Shown piece after piece: positions 10,975 to 22,214 of a DNA stretch of 64,000 nt. A program made the position numbers and the translations under genes. Source of the DNA: Pictodentalium vernedei. Its lineage: Eukaryota > Mollusca > Scaphopoda > Dentaliida > Dentaliidae. The stretch covers positions 797,773,022 through 797,837,021 of the forward strand of contig CM062296.1 of assembly GCA_031216915.1 (NCBI GenBank), given 5' to 3'. Position 1 is the stretch's first letter. Each line of letters begins with the position of its first letter. The notes beneath the pieces are model-generated. The model was not told the DNA's origin and searched no databases. It was given only the letters and a program-made list of their open reading frames with translations.

Positions 10975-12879
10975 TGAAAGTGTCAATGACACTGTAGCTT
11001 AACTTGTGTGTTGTGTTCGATGAAAAGGATAATGTTCAATGTTTATGAAAGGATTATGAAATAAGTTAAGAATTGTGATAACTGGCAATATGTTAATTTC
11101 TGTTCCCTGTATGCTATGTTTTTGATAAAAAATAATATGAGGTGTACACTGTACTAAAGAGCTGAGGGGTGGGTTAACATGACCTCACAGTTAATGTATG
11201 TGGCCCTCACAGTTAACGTACATCAACGAAAGTTACCAAGTTACAGAGAAATTATTCCCAAAAAGTCATCCTATCAAGTTATATTGAAATCCTTTCATAA
11301 ATATGGCCTGTAGACTGTGCTAAAGGTTTTCGGGCTTCAGGACCCTGGAGCCATCAGTTTCCCAATTGCGTCCAAAGGGGATGTTCTCATCTAGACATTA
11401 TATGAAGTCAACCTACCAAGTTACAATGAAATCCCTTCATAAATATGACCTGTAGACTGTGCTAAAGGTTTTTGGGCTTTGGGCTTGGGCAGCCATCATG
11501 GTTGAATGATCGCAACCAAAAGGGGACATTCTCATCTGGGCATCATCTGGAGTGATCCTATGAAGTTACAATGAAATCACTTCATAAATAAATATGACCT
11601 GTAGACTGTGCTCAATGTTTTCGGGCTTCGGGCCCCTGAAGCTGTCACAGTTGACCAATCATGACCAAAAGGGGATGTCATCATCTAGGCATTATATGGG
11701 GTCAAACTAACAGGTTACAATGAAACCTTTCCATAAATATGACCTATAGACTATGCTAAAGGTTTTGGGGTTTTGGGCTCGGGCAGCCATCAAGGCGGAA
11801 TGATCGTGACCAAAAGGGGACGTGCTCATCTTGACATTATTTGGAGTCATCCTACCAAGGTACAATGAAATCCCTTCATAAATATCACCTGTATACTGTG
11901 CTAAAGGTTTTCGGGCTTCAGGCCCCTGTAGCTGTCACAGTTGCCTAATGGTGTCCAAAAGGGGCTGTTCTCATCTATACATTATATGACGTCAACCTAC
12001 CAAGTTACAATGAAATCCCTTCATAAATATGAACTGAAGACTGTGCTAAAGGTTTTCGGGCTTTGGGCTTGGGCAGCCATCGTGGTTGATTGATCGCAAC
12101 CAAATGGGGACATTCTCATCTGGGCATCATCTGGAATAGTCCTACGAAGTTACAATGAAATCCCCTCATAAATATGACCTGTAGACTATGCCCAAGATTT
12201 TCGGGCTTCGAGCACCTGTAGCAATCACAGTTAACCAATCATGACCAAAAGGGGATGTCATCATCTAGGCATTATATGGAGTCAACCTAACAAGTTACAA
12301 TGAAATCCTTCCACAAATACGACCTGTAGAATATGCTGAAAATCTTTGATCTCGGGCAGCCATAAAGGCTGAATGATCGCAACCAAAATGGGATGTTCTC
12401 ATCTAGACATTATTTGGAGTCATCCTACCAAGCTACAATGAAATCCCTTCATAATTATGACCTGTAGACTGTTCTAAAGGTTTTCGGGCATCGGGCCCCT
12501 GTAGCCGTCACAATTACCCAATCGTGTCCAAAAGGGGACATTCTCATCTAGAAATTATATGAAGTCAGCCTACCAAGTTACAATGAAATCCCTTCATAAA
12601 TATGACCTGTAGACTGTGCTGAAGGTTTTCAGGCTTCAGGCTCGGGCAGCCATCATGGTTGAATGACTGCAACCAAAGGAGACAATCTCATCTGGGCATC
12701 ATCTGGAGTGATCCTACTAAGTTACACTGAAATCCCTTTATAAATATGATCTGTAGACTGTGCTCAAGGTTTTCGGGCACCAGTAGCCATCACAGTTGAC
12801 CAATCACGACCAAAAGGGGATGTCATCATCTAGGCATTATATGGAGTCAACCTAACAGGTTACAATGAAATCCTTCCAT
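10975..12879 (-). mobile_element. HINE1 Helentron-like element, copy a (stem-loop end plus array)
   Basis: Starts with the HINE1 stem-loop end (TGAAAGTGTCAATGACACT, stem AGTGTC/GACACT) and the subterminal repeat TAGCTTAACTTG, then ~250 bases of unique sequence, then ~146-base monomers. In order these are A (GTCC…ATTATATGAAGTCAACC), B (GGTTGAATGATCGCAACC…CATCATCTGGAGTGATCC), C (GACCAATCATGACC…GATGTCATCATCTAGGC) and D (AAGGC.GAATGATCGTGACC…TTATTTGGAGTCATCC), then A-B-C-D-A-B-C. It is cut at 12879 by a hAT element. A possible other end of this copy is at 27345-27837, but the repeat phase does not join cleanly. Confidence 0.8.
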
Positions 12880-13579
12880 CAGGCCTCTCGACGACAGGCG
12901 AGTGGTCACTCGCGCGTGCCTCGCACTCGCCTGAAGCTGACAGCAGGCGAGCTATCAGTCACCACAAAATTTCATAAATTTTGCGGTGGGTACCTCAACC
13001 AGTTTTATTATAGAATGGCGTTCATTTTCAACATTTTTCATTAAAACCGTAGCATAATTTTCTTTCTAAATTTAATTTTACCATCCTCATACTCTGCAAA
13101 CTGCACACTGCAGCGAAGAGCGATTGCAGACGTGAACTGTACGGAGCAACTTTCTGCAACCATAACTTCTTTTCAATGAGATGCGCATGCATTGTTCAGC
13201 TGATTTCACTTGGGTTACCAATGTTCAGGTCAGGTCAAAACAGACAGTAACCAATTAAAACGCAGAAAAACTACAACTGTCCCACTTTATAGTGTGATGT
13301 TTGCGTTCTGAGCATGCAGGGTTTTGAATAATAAAAATACATGGCCTCAATTTGCACGTTAGTTCTTTTCCGTTAAGAGCGGAAAATTGCTGGTCAACTT
13401 GAATGTGATTAAACCCCGAACTTCGTTCAATTCTGATTTCCGCCGTTTGGTTTCGTTTGCGGGAGGGGCTTCGATTCATCCAATGAAATGTTAATTGTAG
13501 TAAACAAAATAAATAACCGTGGGAACATAGTACTACGAGGCTATGTGCGAATTACGTTTGTGAACGAAAACAATTAAAA

Positions 13580-15483
13580 ATGGCAAAAGGAAAACCCATA
13601 AAACTCACTACATATATCAACTGGGGCGAAGAAATTACAAATTCATTCAAGGCCAAAGAGGAATATAACTGTATCACAAAGAAAGCTTATGTTACACACA
13701 TTTATTGTGGGGTTTGTGCCAGGAATGTCAGTGCTATTCAGGCCCACCCGTCATGCCAGGGTAAAGTAAAACAAGACATGCTGAGCTATGTAACGGGCAC
13801 AAATTACATATCAAAATTCAATCTTACAAGACATATTCAGGGCAAAGCACACAATATTGCCTTGTCAAACGAAAAAAAAGTCACACCAAGCTCCAGTAAT
13901 TCAAATGACATGGTAGGGCAGGTGGACCATCAACCGTCTATTGCAATTTCTCTTGAAAAGTCATCAGCAGAAGCCTACATTAAGTTGTTCAATACAGTTT
14001 ATAATATTGTCACCAATGGGAAACCATTTCTTGATTTTGAATATTTGGTTTCACTCCAGAAACAAAATGGTGTAAGGCTAATTAAAGGCAAGCAATCAGA
14101 TAGGGACTGTGCTGAGTTTACTAGAATAATTGCAGGGGTAATAAAAGAAAAAATTTCTGACATTATCTCAGAGAACGTAGGGTTTTCGGTATTGACTGAT
14201 GGAAGTCAGCCCAAAAAACAGGTGCAGAATTGGAACTCGTTTATGTTTGTGTCACCAAAGATGGGTTACCTACGTATTATTGTGTAGGACTACAAACGAT
14301 GTCGCAACATGGGGGTGGTGATGCTCAATCAATAAAGTATGCTGTTGATAATGTGTTCATTGACAAATTAAAATTATCAGGTGAAAATTACACGAATAAA
14401 TGTGTTGGCATTACAGCTGATGGTGCATCTGTGAATACGGGGCAGTATTCTGGAGTGTTCACACAAATGGGGGAGTCTCGACCTTGGCTCATAAAGTTCC
14501 ATTGCATTGCTCATAGAGCAGAACTAGCCACAAAGGATGCATTCAATTCTAGTCCTGACTTTTTGGAAATAGAGGAATTCGATTTGGCTAATTATAAACT
14601 TTTGAAAAAACTTAAAACTGGCTGTGCTGCCCTTGATGTAACATATTATACCCTACCAAAAATTCACGGAACTCGTTTCTTACACCATAAACGTGCAGGA
14701 TTACAGAGACTCATACATATGTGGATACCATTAAAGACCACAAAAGAAAATGCCATTTGTACCTCATCCGGGACCCCAGAAACTATGGCTAAACTACAAG
14801 GCTTTGTAAAAAAAATGGAAAATTATGACTTCATTACTGCTGTCTGTACATTTGCATCTGTTTTAGAAAACCTTGGGGCTTTGAGTATGGTGTTTGAGAA
14901 AGAACATATATTGGTGTTTGATGTCCTGGCTAATTTAAAACAAACAGAAGAATTACTTAAGCAACTTCAAAGTTCTACCCCCGATGAACTTAACTTAAAC
15001 TCTCCATATTTTGAAGAGCTGTCAGATTCTGGAGATGATATAACATACAAACTTAAAAAAAAATACTGTAAGTCATGAAATGAAAGGAAGAAAAAACATA
15101 ATAGGGAGTATCTAAGCTTGGAAATGAGAGTAAAAAGAGTATCTAAAGCCATGGATAGGGCCATGAAAATAAAAGAAAACATTATTCCAAAGTTATTGTC
15201 CTCATACACAAAAAGATTTGCCTCTTTCAACCAAACTGTTATCGCATCAATGAAATGCATTAACCCTGAAAACTGGGACATGTTTGAACAAAACTTTATT
15301 TCTTCTTATGGCTTGGAGGATTTGTGCACCATTGAAAAACAGTTTGAGGAAACACTTAAACTTTCAAACTACAATAGTGAAGACATGCTAAATGAGTGGA
15401 AACAATTAAAAATACCTGTGAAAACAAACCACCCACAAAGAAAATGTCTCTCCCTTTGGCAGTTCATTTTCAAGTACAAAAAA
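13580..15483 (+). pseudogene. hAT-family transposase, N-terminal and catalytic part (broken)
   Basis: Starts at ATG 13580. The first ~110 residues carry a C2H2-like zinc finger (CGVCARN … KFNLTRHIQGKAH), as in hAT-derived proteins with N-terminal BED/TTF-type fingers. Then come VLTDGSQPKK (probable first catalytic Asp), GITADGASVNTG (second Asp) and CIAHRAEL, which are hAT-type RNase H-fold motifs. The overall look resembles the ZNF862/C17orf113-like branch, but this is recalled, not searched. Damage seen directly: a one-base shift in the A-run at 14213-14218, an in-frame TGA at 15076-15078, and interruption by DIRS B after 15483. The frame before and after the TGA is the same. It would have excised and inserted the hAT element in the nucleus; this copy cannot. 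Confidence 0.8.
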
Positions 15484-15712
15484 GTTAAAAAATTTATAGT
15501 AATTTATATATTTTTTATACTTACCAATGACCCAGACTTAGCTGGTGCTAACTCTAACAAAACCAGGGCCAAACACAAATTTTGCCCCCCAATCTCCAAA
15601 ATTTGCATCCAAAACCAAAAGAAATCATGTCCTATAGGACCTCCATACTTCGCCCCCACCGCGCATGCGCAGTATGAAGGACGTCACGAAATTGGCGCCA
15701 ATTATCATTCTT
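15484..15712. repeat. DIRS B left inverted terminal repeat
   Basis: Begins GTTAAAAAATTTATAG. Its inner part, from ACCAATGACCCAGACTTAG on, is the reverse complement of 25666-25869, with a few substitutions between the two. Confidence 0.9.
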
Positions 15713-15786
15713 ACTGGCAGTGCCTGGTCAGCGCTATGTACTCAGCGGGGAGGCAAGAGTTCCCAACTCCTGGGAGGGCCATCCCC

Positions 15787-15875
15787 GTCTGGGTCATTGG
15801 TAAGTATAAAAAATATATAAATTACTATAAATTTTTTAACATTTTTATACTGTACCAATGACCCAGACTTAGCTG
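15787..15875. repeat. DIRS B internal complementary region
   Basis: Reverse complement of the left tip (15787-15840) joined to the reverse complement of the right tip (15841-15875), i.e. an element-end junction. Confidence 0.9.
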
Positions 15876-16467
15876 AATAGTAAAAAGGCTGGAGGGCCTA
15901 GGACATAGAGGAAAAACCAATAAGCTCAACTATATAATAAAGAGGTAACCCCTTAAGGAGAAAAGGAGTATTAGGCTTTACATGTATCTTTCTTATTTAA
16001 TATTAAATTAGAAAGATACAATACCCTTATAATTGAGCACAATAACATTCATGTTCTCTATTAACATCCAGTATAACCCTTATACTAATTATTTTTAAAG
16101 TAAGCCAATAAATAAAGTAGTCCAGAGAATTGAGACTCTTTATAATCTTTTAAAAGTGTCAGAGTATTGTATATTAAAGCCCGTTTGACACTTGACATAT
16201 ACAAATGCTTCACACTGAGCTACACTTTAAAAATATGACATGAATGAATTTTAACATTAATATTACACTTTAAAACCATCCCGGAAGCGACTCAGAAATA
16301 CTGACTTTGGAGGAGGCATTCCCTTGCTTTTCACTATAAAGCAGGTGACCTAAGGGAACCCCCCCCCCCCTTCCCCTTGCCCTGGGTCAAATAGCCCAGA
16401 GCGAAGAGGGCAGCCGGACGGAGTCACTGCCGGAACAGAAAGCCTGCATAACTATAGTTGCAACTGT
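15876..16467 (-). other. DIRS B 3' non-coding segment
   Basis: Between the ICR and the recombinase stop. AT-rich, with a C-run (16362-16371 region). No ORF of interest. Collinear with 37467-38064 of copy C and 913-1505 of copy A. Confidence 0.6.
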
Positions 16468-17562
16468 TTAGTGGACGACATTCTGAGCAACAGATAACGG
16501 ACCTAAACAATGCAGGTCTCGAGAAATGGACTCAATATTTCTGAGATAAAAATTCGTGAATGTGGATGGCTGAGACCAATAAGCAGCCTTCATTAAATCT
16601 GTAATAGCAATACTATTAGCATAAGCCCAAGAAGTAGCAAGAGCTCTTACTTCATGAGCGGAAATCTTAAGCACAGACTGCTGAGAAGAAGATAAACTCT
16701 CATAAGCAGTACGGATAGTTAATTGAATCCATCTAGCAATAGAATGGACCGAAATGTCCCTTCTATTAGGCATCAAAGACAGAAAGAAACGTTTCCATCC
16801 CTTTCTGATAAACTGAGATCTCTGTTTATAGATACGTAACGCTCTAACAGGACAGAGTAAAGGCCTACGCCCGTCTGAAGATGGAAGAGCCTTAATAACA
16901 ATAGGTTCCGGATATTTATTAGGAGCCTGATTCTTAGCTAAAAAACCCACATTAGTAGTGAAGGTGATAGTGTTCCCGACACTACGATAGTGAGAATCAT
17001 CCACCGACAGTGCATGAAGCTCACTGACTCTTCTAGCCGAAGAGAAAGCTAAGAGAAAAGCTGTCTTACAAGATAAGAATTTGAAATCTACTGTCCCAAG
17101 AGGTTCAAATGGCTTTTCCTTCAATTCAAGAAGAACCCAAGCTAAATTCCATTTAGGAATTAATCTAAGATTTCTGGGTCTATTTATCGAGAAGTTTCTA
17201 ACCAACTTAGATAAAGAGACATTAGATCCAATTTGTAAACTATCATGATGTGCATAGGTATCAGATAACATAGACCTATAACCCTTAATAGTAACAGGCT
17301 GCAGTTTGATTTCGTCAAACAAGTATACTAGAAAGTTTGCAATGTCTGGTATAGAGGGATCAAAAATATCTACAGAATGATCCCTACACCAACGACGAAA
17401 AACCTTGCACTTAGCCGCATAGTTTAGCGAAGAGGAGGTCCTCCTACAGTTAGAAATCGCGTCCACTGCTCGTCCTGTAAAGTGCTTGCCATGCAAGAAG
17501 GACCGCACAACGGAAAAACGTGAAGGTTGAGACCTTGCGGGTTGTGATGGAGTTGAGGCGAT
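16468..17562 (-). CDS. DIRS tyrosine recombinase (copy B)
   Basis: Sense-3'-most gene. The C-terminal ~365 residues of a long minus-strand frame (open 18885-16468) are recombinase; the upstream part of that frame only overlaps RT/RNase H in another frame. N-terminal helical DNA-binding region: RSFLHGKHFTGRAVDAIS through FLVYLFDEIKLQPVT. Catalytic-domain motifs: SSARRVSEL (first Arg), AHEVRALATSWAY (His coded at 16654-16656 and Arg at 16645-16647), and FTNFYLRN (nucleophile Tyr). That is the R-HxxR-Y set of the family. It should integrate the circular element DNA. The frame is open to its stop, but the true start is unclear because it overlaps the RT/RNase H frame (from 17424), the usual DIRS layout, so expression probably needs an overlapping or alternative start. 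This is the only complete recombinase frame in the window. Confidence 0.85.
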   Translation of the reverse strand: MASTPSQPARSQPSRFSVVRSFLHGKHFTGRAVDAISNCRRTSSSLNYAAKCKVFRRWCRDHSVDIFDPSIPDIANFLVYLFDEIKLQPVTIKGYRSMLSDTYAHHDSLQIGSNVSLSKLVRNFSINRPRNLRLIPKWNLAWVLLELKEKPFEPLGTVDFKFLSCKTAFLLAFSSARRVSELHALSVDDSHYRSVGNTITFTTNVGFLAKNQAPNKYPEPIVIKALPSSDGRRPLLCPVRALRIYKQRSQFIRKGWKRFFLSLMPNRRDISVHSIARWIQLTIRTAYESLSSSQQSVLKISAHEVRALATSWAYANSIAITDLMKAAYWSQPSTFTNFYLRNIESISRDLHCLGPLSVAQNVVH

Positions 17563-19612
17563 TTCCCCTGCGAAAGAAGATCCTCCCGTGGAGGAAGCTT
17601 TCGCGGTAGGTCCCACAACAGACACCTGAGTAGATTTATCCACGGTCTCTGTGGCGACAGAGATGCTACCAACAGAATCTTGCATTGAGATTGTTTTATC
17701 TTTAGCAATACTTGTTGAATTAACGGCGCTGGAGGATACGCATATCCTATCATTCCGTCCCAAGGGATCGACAGAGCGTCTACTGCAAATGCTTTTGGAT
17801 CCGGACACGGATACACATACGTCTGCAACTGATTGTTGAGATGTGTCGCAAATAAGTCTATCATTGGCCGTTCCCATTGGTAGCAAATCTGATGGAATAC
17901 TTGTTTGTTGAGAGTCCACTCCGACGGCAACAAACGACCCTTTCGTGAAAGGGAGTCTGCTAGCACATTCAGACGACCCGGTATGTGACGGACCGAAAGA
18001 AGAACCTGATGTTCTAGCGCAAACAGAAGGATTCTTTCCGTTAGATTGAACAACGGAACTGAATGAGTGCCTCCCTGATTCCGTATATACGCCACTACTG
18101 TCGTATTGTCGGATAGGATTTGGACATGAGCATTGTGAATAATGTCCATCCAATGACGTAACGCAAGCCAAATTGACCTCATTTCCTTGATGTTTATGTG
18201 CTTGCACAGGAATTGCGGATCCCAAAGACCCTGGCATCTCGAATCTGTTGGGATCAATGATGCACCCCAACCTGTTTGACTGGCATCCGTCATAATGGTA
18301 AAACTCGGATCCGGCAACTGCAGCGGAACTCCCTGAGTTAACCACTGAATGTTTGCCCAAGTCTGAATCTCTTGTTTCACTTGATCTGACAAGAGAACGT
18401 CTACGTCGAGCGAATGAATTTTCACACTCCAATTCTGAGTCAAGAAAATTTGGAGAGGACGCGTGCGTAACCGCCCCATCGGAATGAGATCCGCAGCGGC
18501 TCCGCACAGACCTATCAGTCTCATAAATTCTCTCGCTGTGACTTTGTCTGCGTGCAGACAATAGCGAGCGTAACAACTGACTAATTTCGCTCTGGTTAAC
18601 GGCAGACGAACGAGATTGTTGTGCATCTCGAAGCTCATTCCCAGATGTGTGAATGACTTGGACGGCACCAGATCCGACTTCTCCTCGTTTACTATAAAAC
18701 CGAGACGTCGGAGCAATAGAAGTAGATTCTGAACATCGTTCTGAAGCGTTAACTCGTTGCCGTACCTCTGAAGAATGTCGTCCAGGTAGGCCGACGTTAC
18801 CGCAGACGAATGAGCTCGGAAATAGATCATTACCGAGTTCATTACCCGAGTGAAAGCCCAGGGTGCTAGATTCAGTCCGAAGCACATCGCCCGGAATTGA
18901 TACACCACTCCTAGGACTGCGAAGCGTAGATACTTTCTGAATGTCGGATGTACCATGACGTGAAAGTACGCATCTTTGAGATCTATGCTCGTTGCATAAT
19001 CGTTCACCCGAATACTCGCTCTGACCAACCGAATCGTCTCCATATAAATTTTGGAGCGACGATCAGCTTGTTTATCCAGCTCAAATCTATGACTGGACAG
19101 AACGAGCCGTCTGGTTTCGGAACCAGAAACAGATGGCTGTAGAATCCCGGAGTCTCCTGGTTTTCTACGACCTCTACCGCGTTCTTCATTAAAAGAGACT
19201 GCACCTCTGATAATAGAGCGTCTCTTTTCTGCGGATTTGACGGAAGTTGAGTCCACTTTGGACTTCGAGTTAATGGAAGCTTTCGTTTGAAGGATATCTT
19301 TAGACCTTCCAAAGTCACTCCTCTCACCCAAGGGTCGTCCGTAATCGACGCCCATTCTTGTGAAAAGCTCAACAACCTTCCGCCAACCGGTACGCGATAG
19401 AGGTTTAAGCCATCACCTCCTGGACCTGCGAGGCCTGCGGTAGGAGAAACCACGTCCTCCACGACCCGCACCTCGTCCCGTCGACCTCGGGGCGTCCGAC
19501 CGGTTGTCCCGGCCCGAAGGACGTCCCGAACGAGAGTCGCTACCCTGACGGTCTCTCGAATAAGACCAAGAGGACGCACCGGAACCTCTATAGGAACCTC
19601 TCTTGGGCGCAT
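17424..19612 (-). pseudogene. DIRS reverse transcriptase-RNase H (copy B, frameshifted)
   Basis: RT begins in the frame ending at 19004 (DPWVRGV … HLFLVPKPDGSF … VIDLSWINKLI). It then shifts by one base near 19048 relative to copy C and continues in the frame 19355-17424. RT motifs: SIDLKDAYFHV (first catalytic Asp), AMCFGLNLAPWAFT, SAYLDDILQ near 18775-18795 (catalytic YxDD). RNase H motifs: MTDASQTGWGA, EMRSIWLALRH, SDNTTVVAYIRNQGGT, PGRLNVLADSLSR. After RNase H comes the DIRS-typical stretch PMIDLFATHLNNQ … DALSIPWDG … YAYPPAPLI, at the place where DIRS elements carry their methyltransferase-like domain; I cannot confirm a methylase motif. It would copy element RNA into DNA. The single shift at the RT start makes this copy a pseudogene. 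Confidence 0.85.
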
Positions 19613-21496
19613 TAGACCCAGAAGTGCCTGTCTTATTCTTGTCTGCCGTATCTGACTTCTTAGAAGCAGATTTGAACAACAGAGAATCCGAAGCTTTCTT
19701 TGTAATTATATCATAAATAGCAGAAAGCTTGCCGTCAAAGAAAAGTTCTCCGGAGACCGAAGCGACTCTGAGAGAGTTCTTCACCTTAGTATCCACGAGT
19801 GTGGATGTAGCTAGGGCTGCGTCACGTCTAACCAACTCCAGGTTTGCCACTGAAAGGGCGGAGTTACACGTGGAATAAGCTACTGCCCTTGAAAGAAGTC
19901 TTAAAGAGGATTGTATATCCTGAAATTCTTTCCCTTGAAGGCGCAGTGATAATGCCTTAGTAAGGTGATCTGCGTAAGATAAGGCATCTAAATTGGTTCT
20001 GTTAGACGAAATAGCTGTTTCCAACACCGCGGTTGGAATAGAAGCCGACGACGGTAATGATAGCTCTAAGTCTTCCGCCTCATCGTCCATACGCAGAGGA
20101 ACTCTCGGAATACCCTGTCCTGCCGTGTCGAATTTATTCCTTGCATTAATGAAAGGCAGGTTGAGAGTATTGGCGGACAAGAAACCTGCTTTCCCCGTTT
20201 TTGAAGCAAGTTTAAATACAGCGTCGTTCAATAATTCAAATGTTCTTGCAACATTATTGGACTGCGACGGAAACTCGGGAGCGATGTCCCTGAACCGCTC
20301 AAAAAATTCAGAGTCCAATGACGCTATAATCCTCTTGTCCGGAACCGCAGCAATCTGGCCCGACGGAACAACTTGAGGGAGAAAGTGCCGGATGAAGTCC
20401 ACGGCAGCTTTATGTTGTTCCGAAAGGGATAGCTCCAAATCATCCGTATCCCTTTCACCATCCGGTCGGACCTCATGATGCTCCCGGTCGTCCGCCCCCG
20501 ATGCTTCAGCAGAGCGTACCGACCCAGCGCCGTCGGATAATTCCCGATCCGACACCGTTTCTGTCGGCTGCTGGGATGCTGCGATAAGTTGTGCTATCTG
20601 CACAAGTATGTCCGGCATCGAGACCTGCGGAGGCGCAGTCTTTCGCTGCTTCGCCGAGGGCAGCTCCGCATCAGATGGCTCCCGCATACTTTTTCTATGC
20701 GAACGTCCGGAGTCCATCGGCCTCGTGTCCCTGGCTGCCGGATGGTGTGACCTGGTCGCCGAAGAATCCCTGATCGGCGAAGCTGGTAAGATATCGCGGT
20801 CATGTGTGCTGACGAGAAGAAGAAGCCTGAGCAGTCTCCGCTGACTGCCTATACAACGGAGCGTCCCGAGCGACGGACGTATGCTCCGCTTGCGACACAT
20901 TTTGTACCACAACATCTGGTCCCAGATGTTGTTGTACGAGAGAGGGGCCTCTCTCGCTCGCGGCCCAGCTGGACCTGGACGAGCTAGGAACCGGACTCAA
21001 AGGCTTCCTCCGATCTCGCTTACTATCCGCCGTCACTGGGTGTGCACATTGAATGTTTATAGTGCTCGCATCACCCAACATTTCCTCCTGGACCGCATCG
21101 GAAGAACCCGGCTGCCGAACCATTCAGTGAATGGACGCTACACCGGGCGAGCTAGCGGACGACATTTGTTTAATCTCCATGAGCACTTTTGCCGCTAGCT
21201 CTGAATTCATTTGTGACGACGGAAGCGCACTTGCAGAAGATAACATGGAAACATCACCCTGTTCTTGTTCCTCTGAAATAGAAACTGAGAGAGTAGAGTG
21301 ACCTTGCGGAGAAAGAGCCGGCATAGCCCTTTCTCCAGTAACAACATACCGTGACACACGTTTCCAATGTTTGTCATCCCAATATTGACATATAGAACAG
21401 GGATTAGTGTGAGAACACTGACTACAATTAATACAATGATCATGAAAGTCAGAGGAAGATTTTCTTCCCATTACAATTTGAACAATATCCTTTCAT
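19413..21496 (-). pseudogene. DIRS Gag-like protein (copy B, broken)
   Basis: Collinear with the intact 698-residue Gag of copy C. Its start codon is at 21494-21496. Relative to C it has an extra T near 21465 (frameshift just after the Cys/His-rich N-terminus), a CGA-to-TGA nonsense change at about 21121-21124, and a ~20-base deletion near 20797. From about 20790 to the stop at 19413 the frame is open and ends in an Arg/Gly-rich tail (GRGAGRGGRGFSYRRPRRSRR region), typical of nucleic-acid binding. It overlaps the RT frame by ~200 bases, as in copy C. Presumed role: packaging element RNA. Confidence 0.8.
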
Positions 21497-22214
21497 TGTG
21501 AAAAGTCAACAACAAGTCCTAGTTACTCGCACAAACCCATGACACAAAGATACATAATAACATGATCCATTAATAATGAAAAAACAATTGCAAATCAAAA
21601 TAATTTTGAAAAAATATTTTTTCAGCGAAGCCCAAGTTGCTGAAAAGTAATGTTGAGCCCCAATGGATCCGATGGCAAAGTGTGGTCAAAAATTTTAAAT
21701 TTATATTAAATAATTAATGAGACACTTACGGATAATAGAAATGTACCTTATAGTGAGATAAACTACACCAAAGGCAAACAGCCCCCCTCAAAAAAGGCTG
21801 TTGCCAATGTAAACAAACAGTGTAAAACACCAGAAAACATGACTCCAGGCACTGAAAAAACTGGCCCGAAATCAGTCATCAAAATTACACTCTATCTGAT
21901 GCAAGACAGAGACTCCCAGGGGAGAATCTGCAGAACATCAGATGGAAGATGCAGAACACAACGTTTATACACCCATGGGTGAAAACGTAACTATGGGGAA
22001 AATAACAGAAAACATTCTGTAACCAAGCAACTCTCCCAAGAGAATTTTAGAAATGAACTTTCTCAAAAATAAGCCAAAAGCATGGGAGAATTGCAAGGGG
22101 GGACTTAGAAGGCTAGGGGAGAGGAAACACTGAATAAGCTGTGCAACATTTTAGCAAGAATGACAACAAGAGGCCCATGCCTCGAAAATAGGCAACTTAA
22201 CATAATTTCATAAA
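21497..22214 (-). other. DIRS B leader upstream of gag
   Basis: Non-coding leader of ~720 bases, collinear with 43108-43820 of copy C. It ends at the HINE1 insertion after TTCATAAA; the remaining leader and right ITR continue at 25497. Confidence 0.6.

Noticed and set aside
8677..10977. Short ORFs in HINE2 units sharing peptides such as KFRKDRFINTASS
   Set aside because: They recur only because the DNA is tandemly repeated, appear in several frames and strands, and lack starts or lengths expected of a gene.
10975..12879. Regularly spaced repeats that might be read as a CRISPR-like array
   Set aside because: Units are ~146 bases, contiguous, diverged and in a eukaryotic TE context; there are no short identical repeats with unique spacers and no cas genes.
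15484..15861. C-terminal extension of the hAT frame beyond 15483
   Set aside because: This part is the DIRS B left ITR and ICR read through in frame; it is not transposase sequence.
16468..17562. Crypton or integron-type recombinase
   Set aside because: The tyrosine recombinase is linked to RT-RNase H, gag, ITRs and an ICR, which is the DIRS arrangement.
17563..18885. First ~440 residues of the 805-codon frame in DIRS B as recombinase
   Set aside because: They are an alternative-frame reading of RNase H/RT coding DNA with no recombinase motif.
19993..20376. Plus-strand 127-codon frame (also at 41585-41968)
   Set aside because: Antisense shadow of the gag gene, found at the same place in copies B and C because the DNA is homologous.
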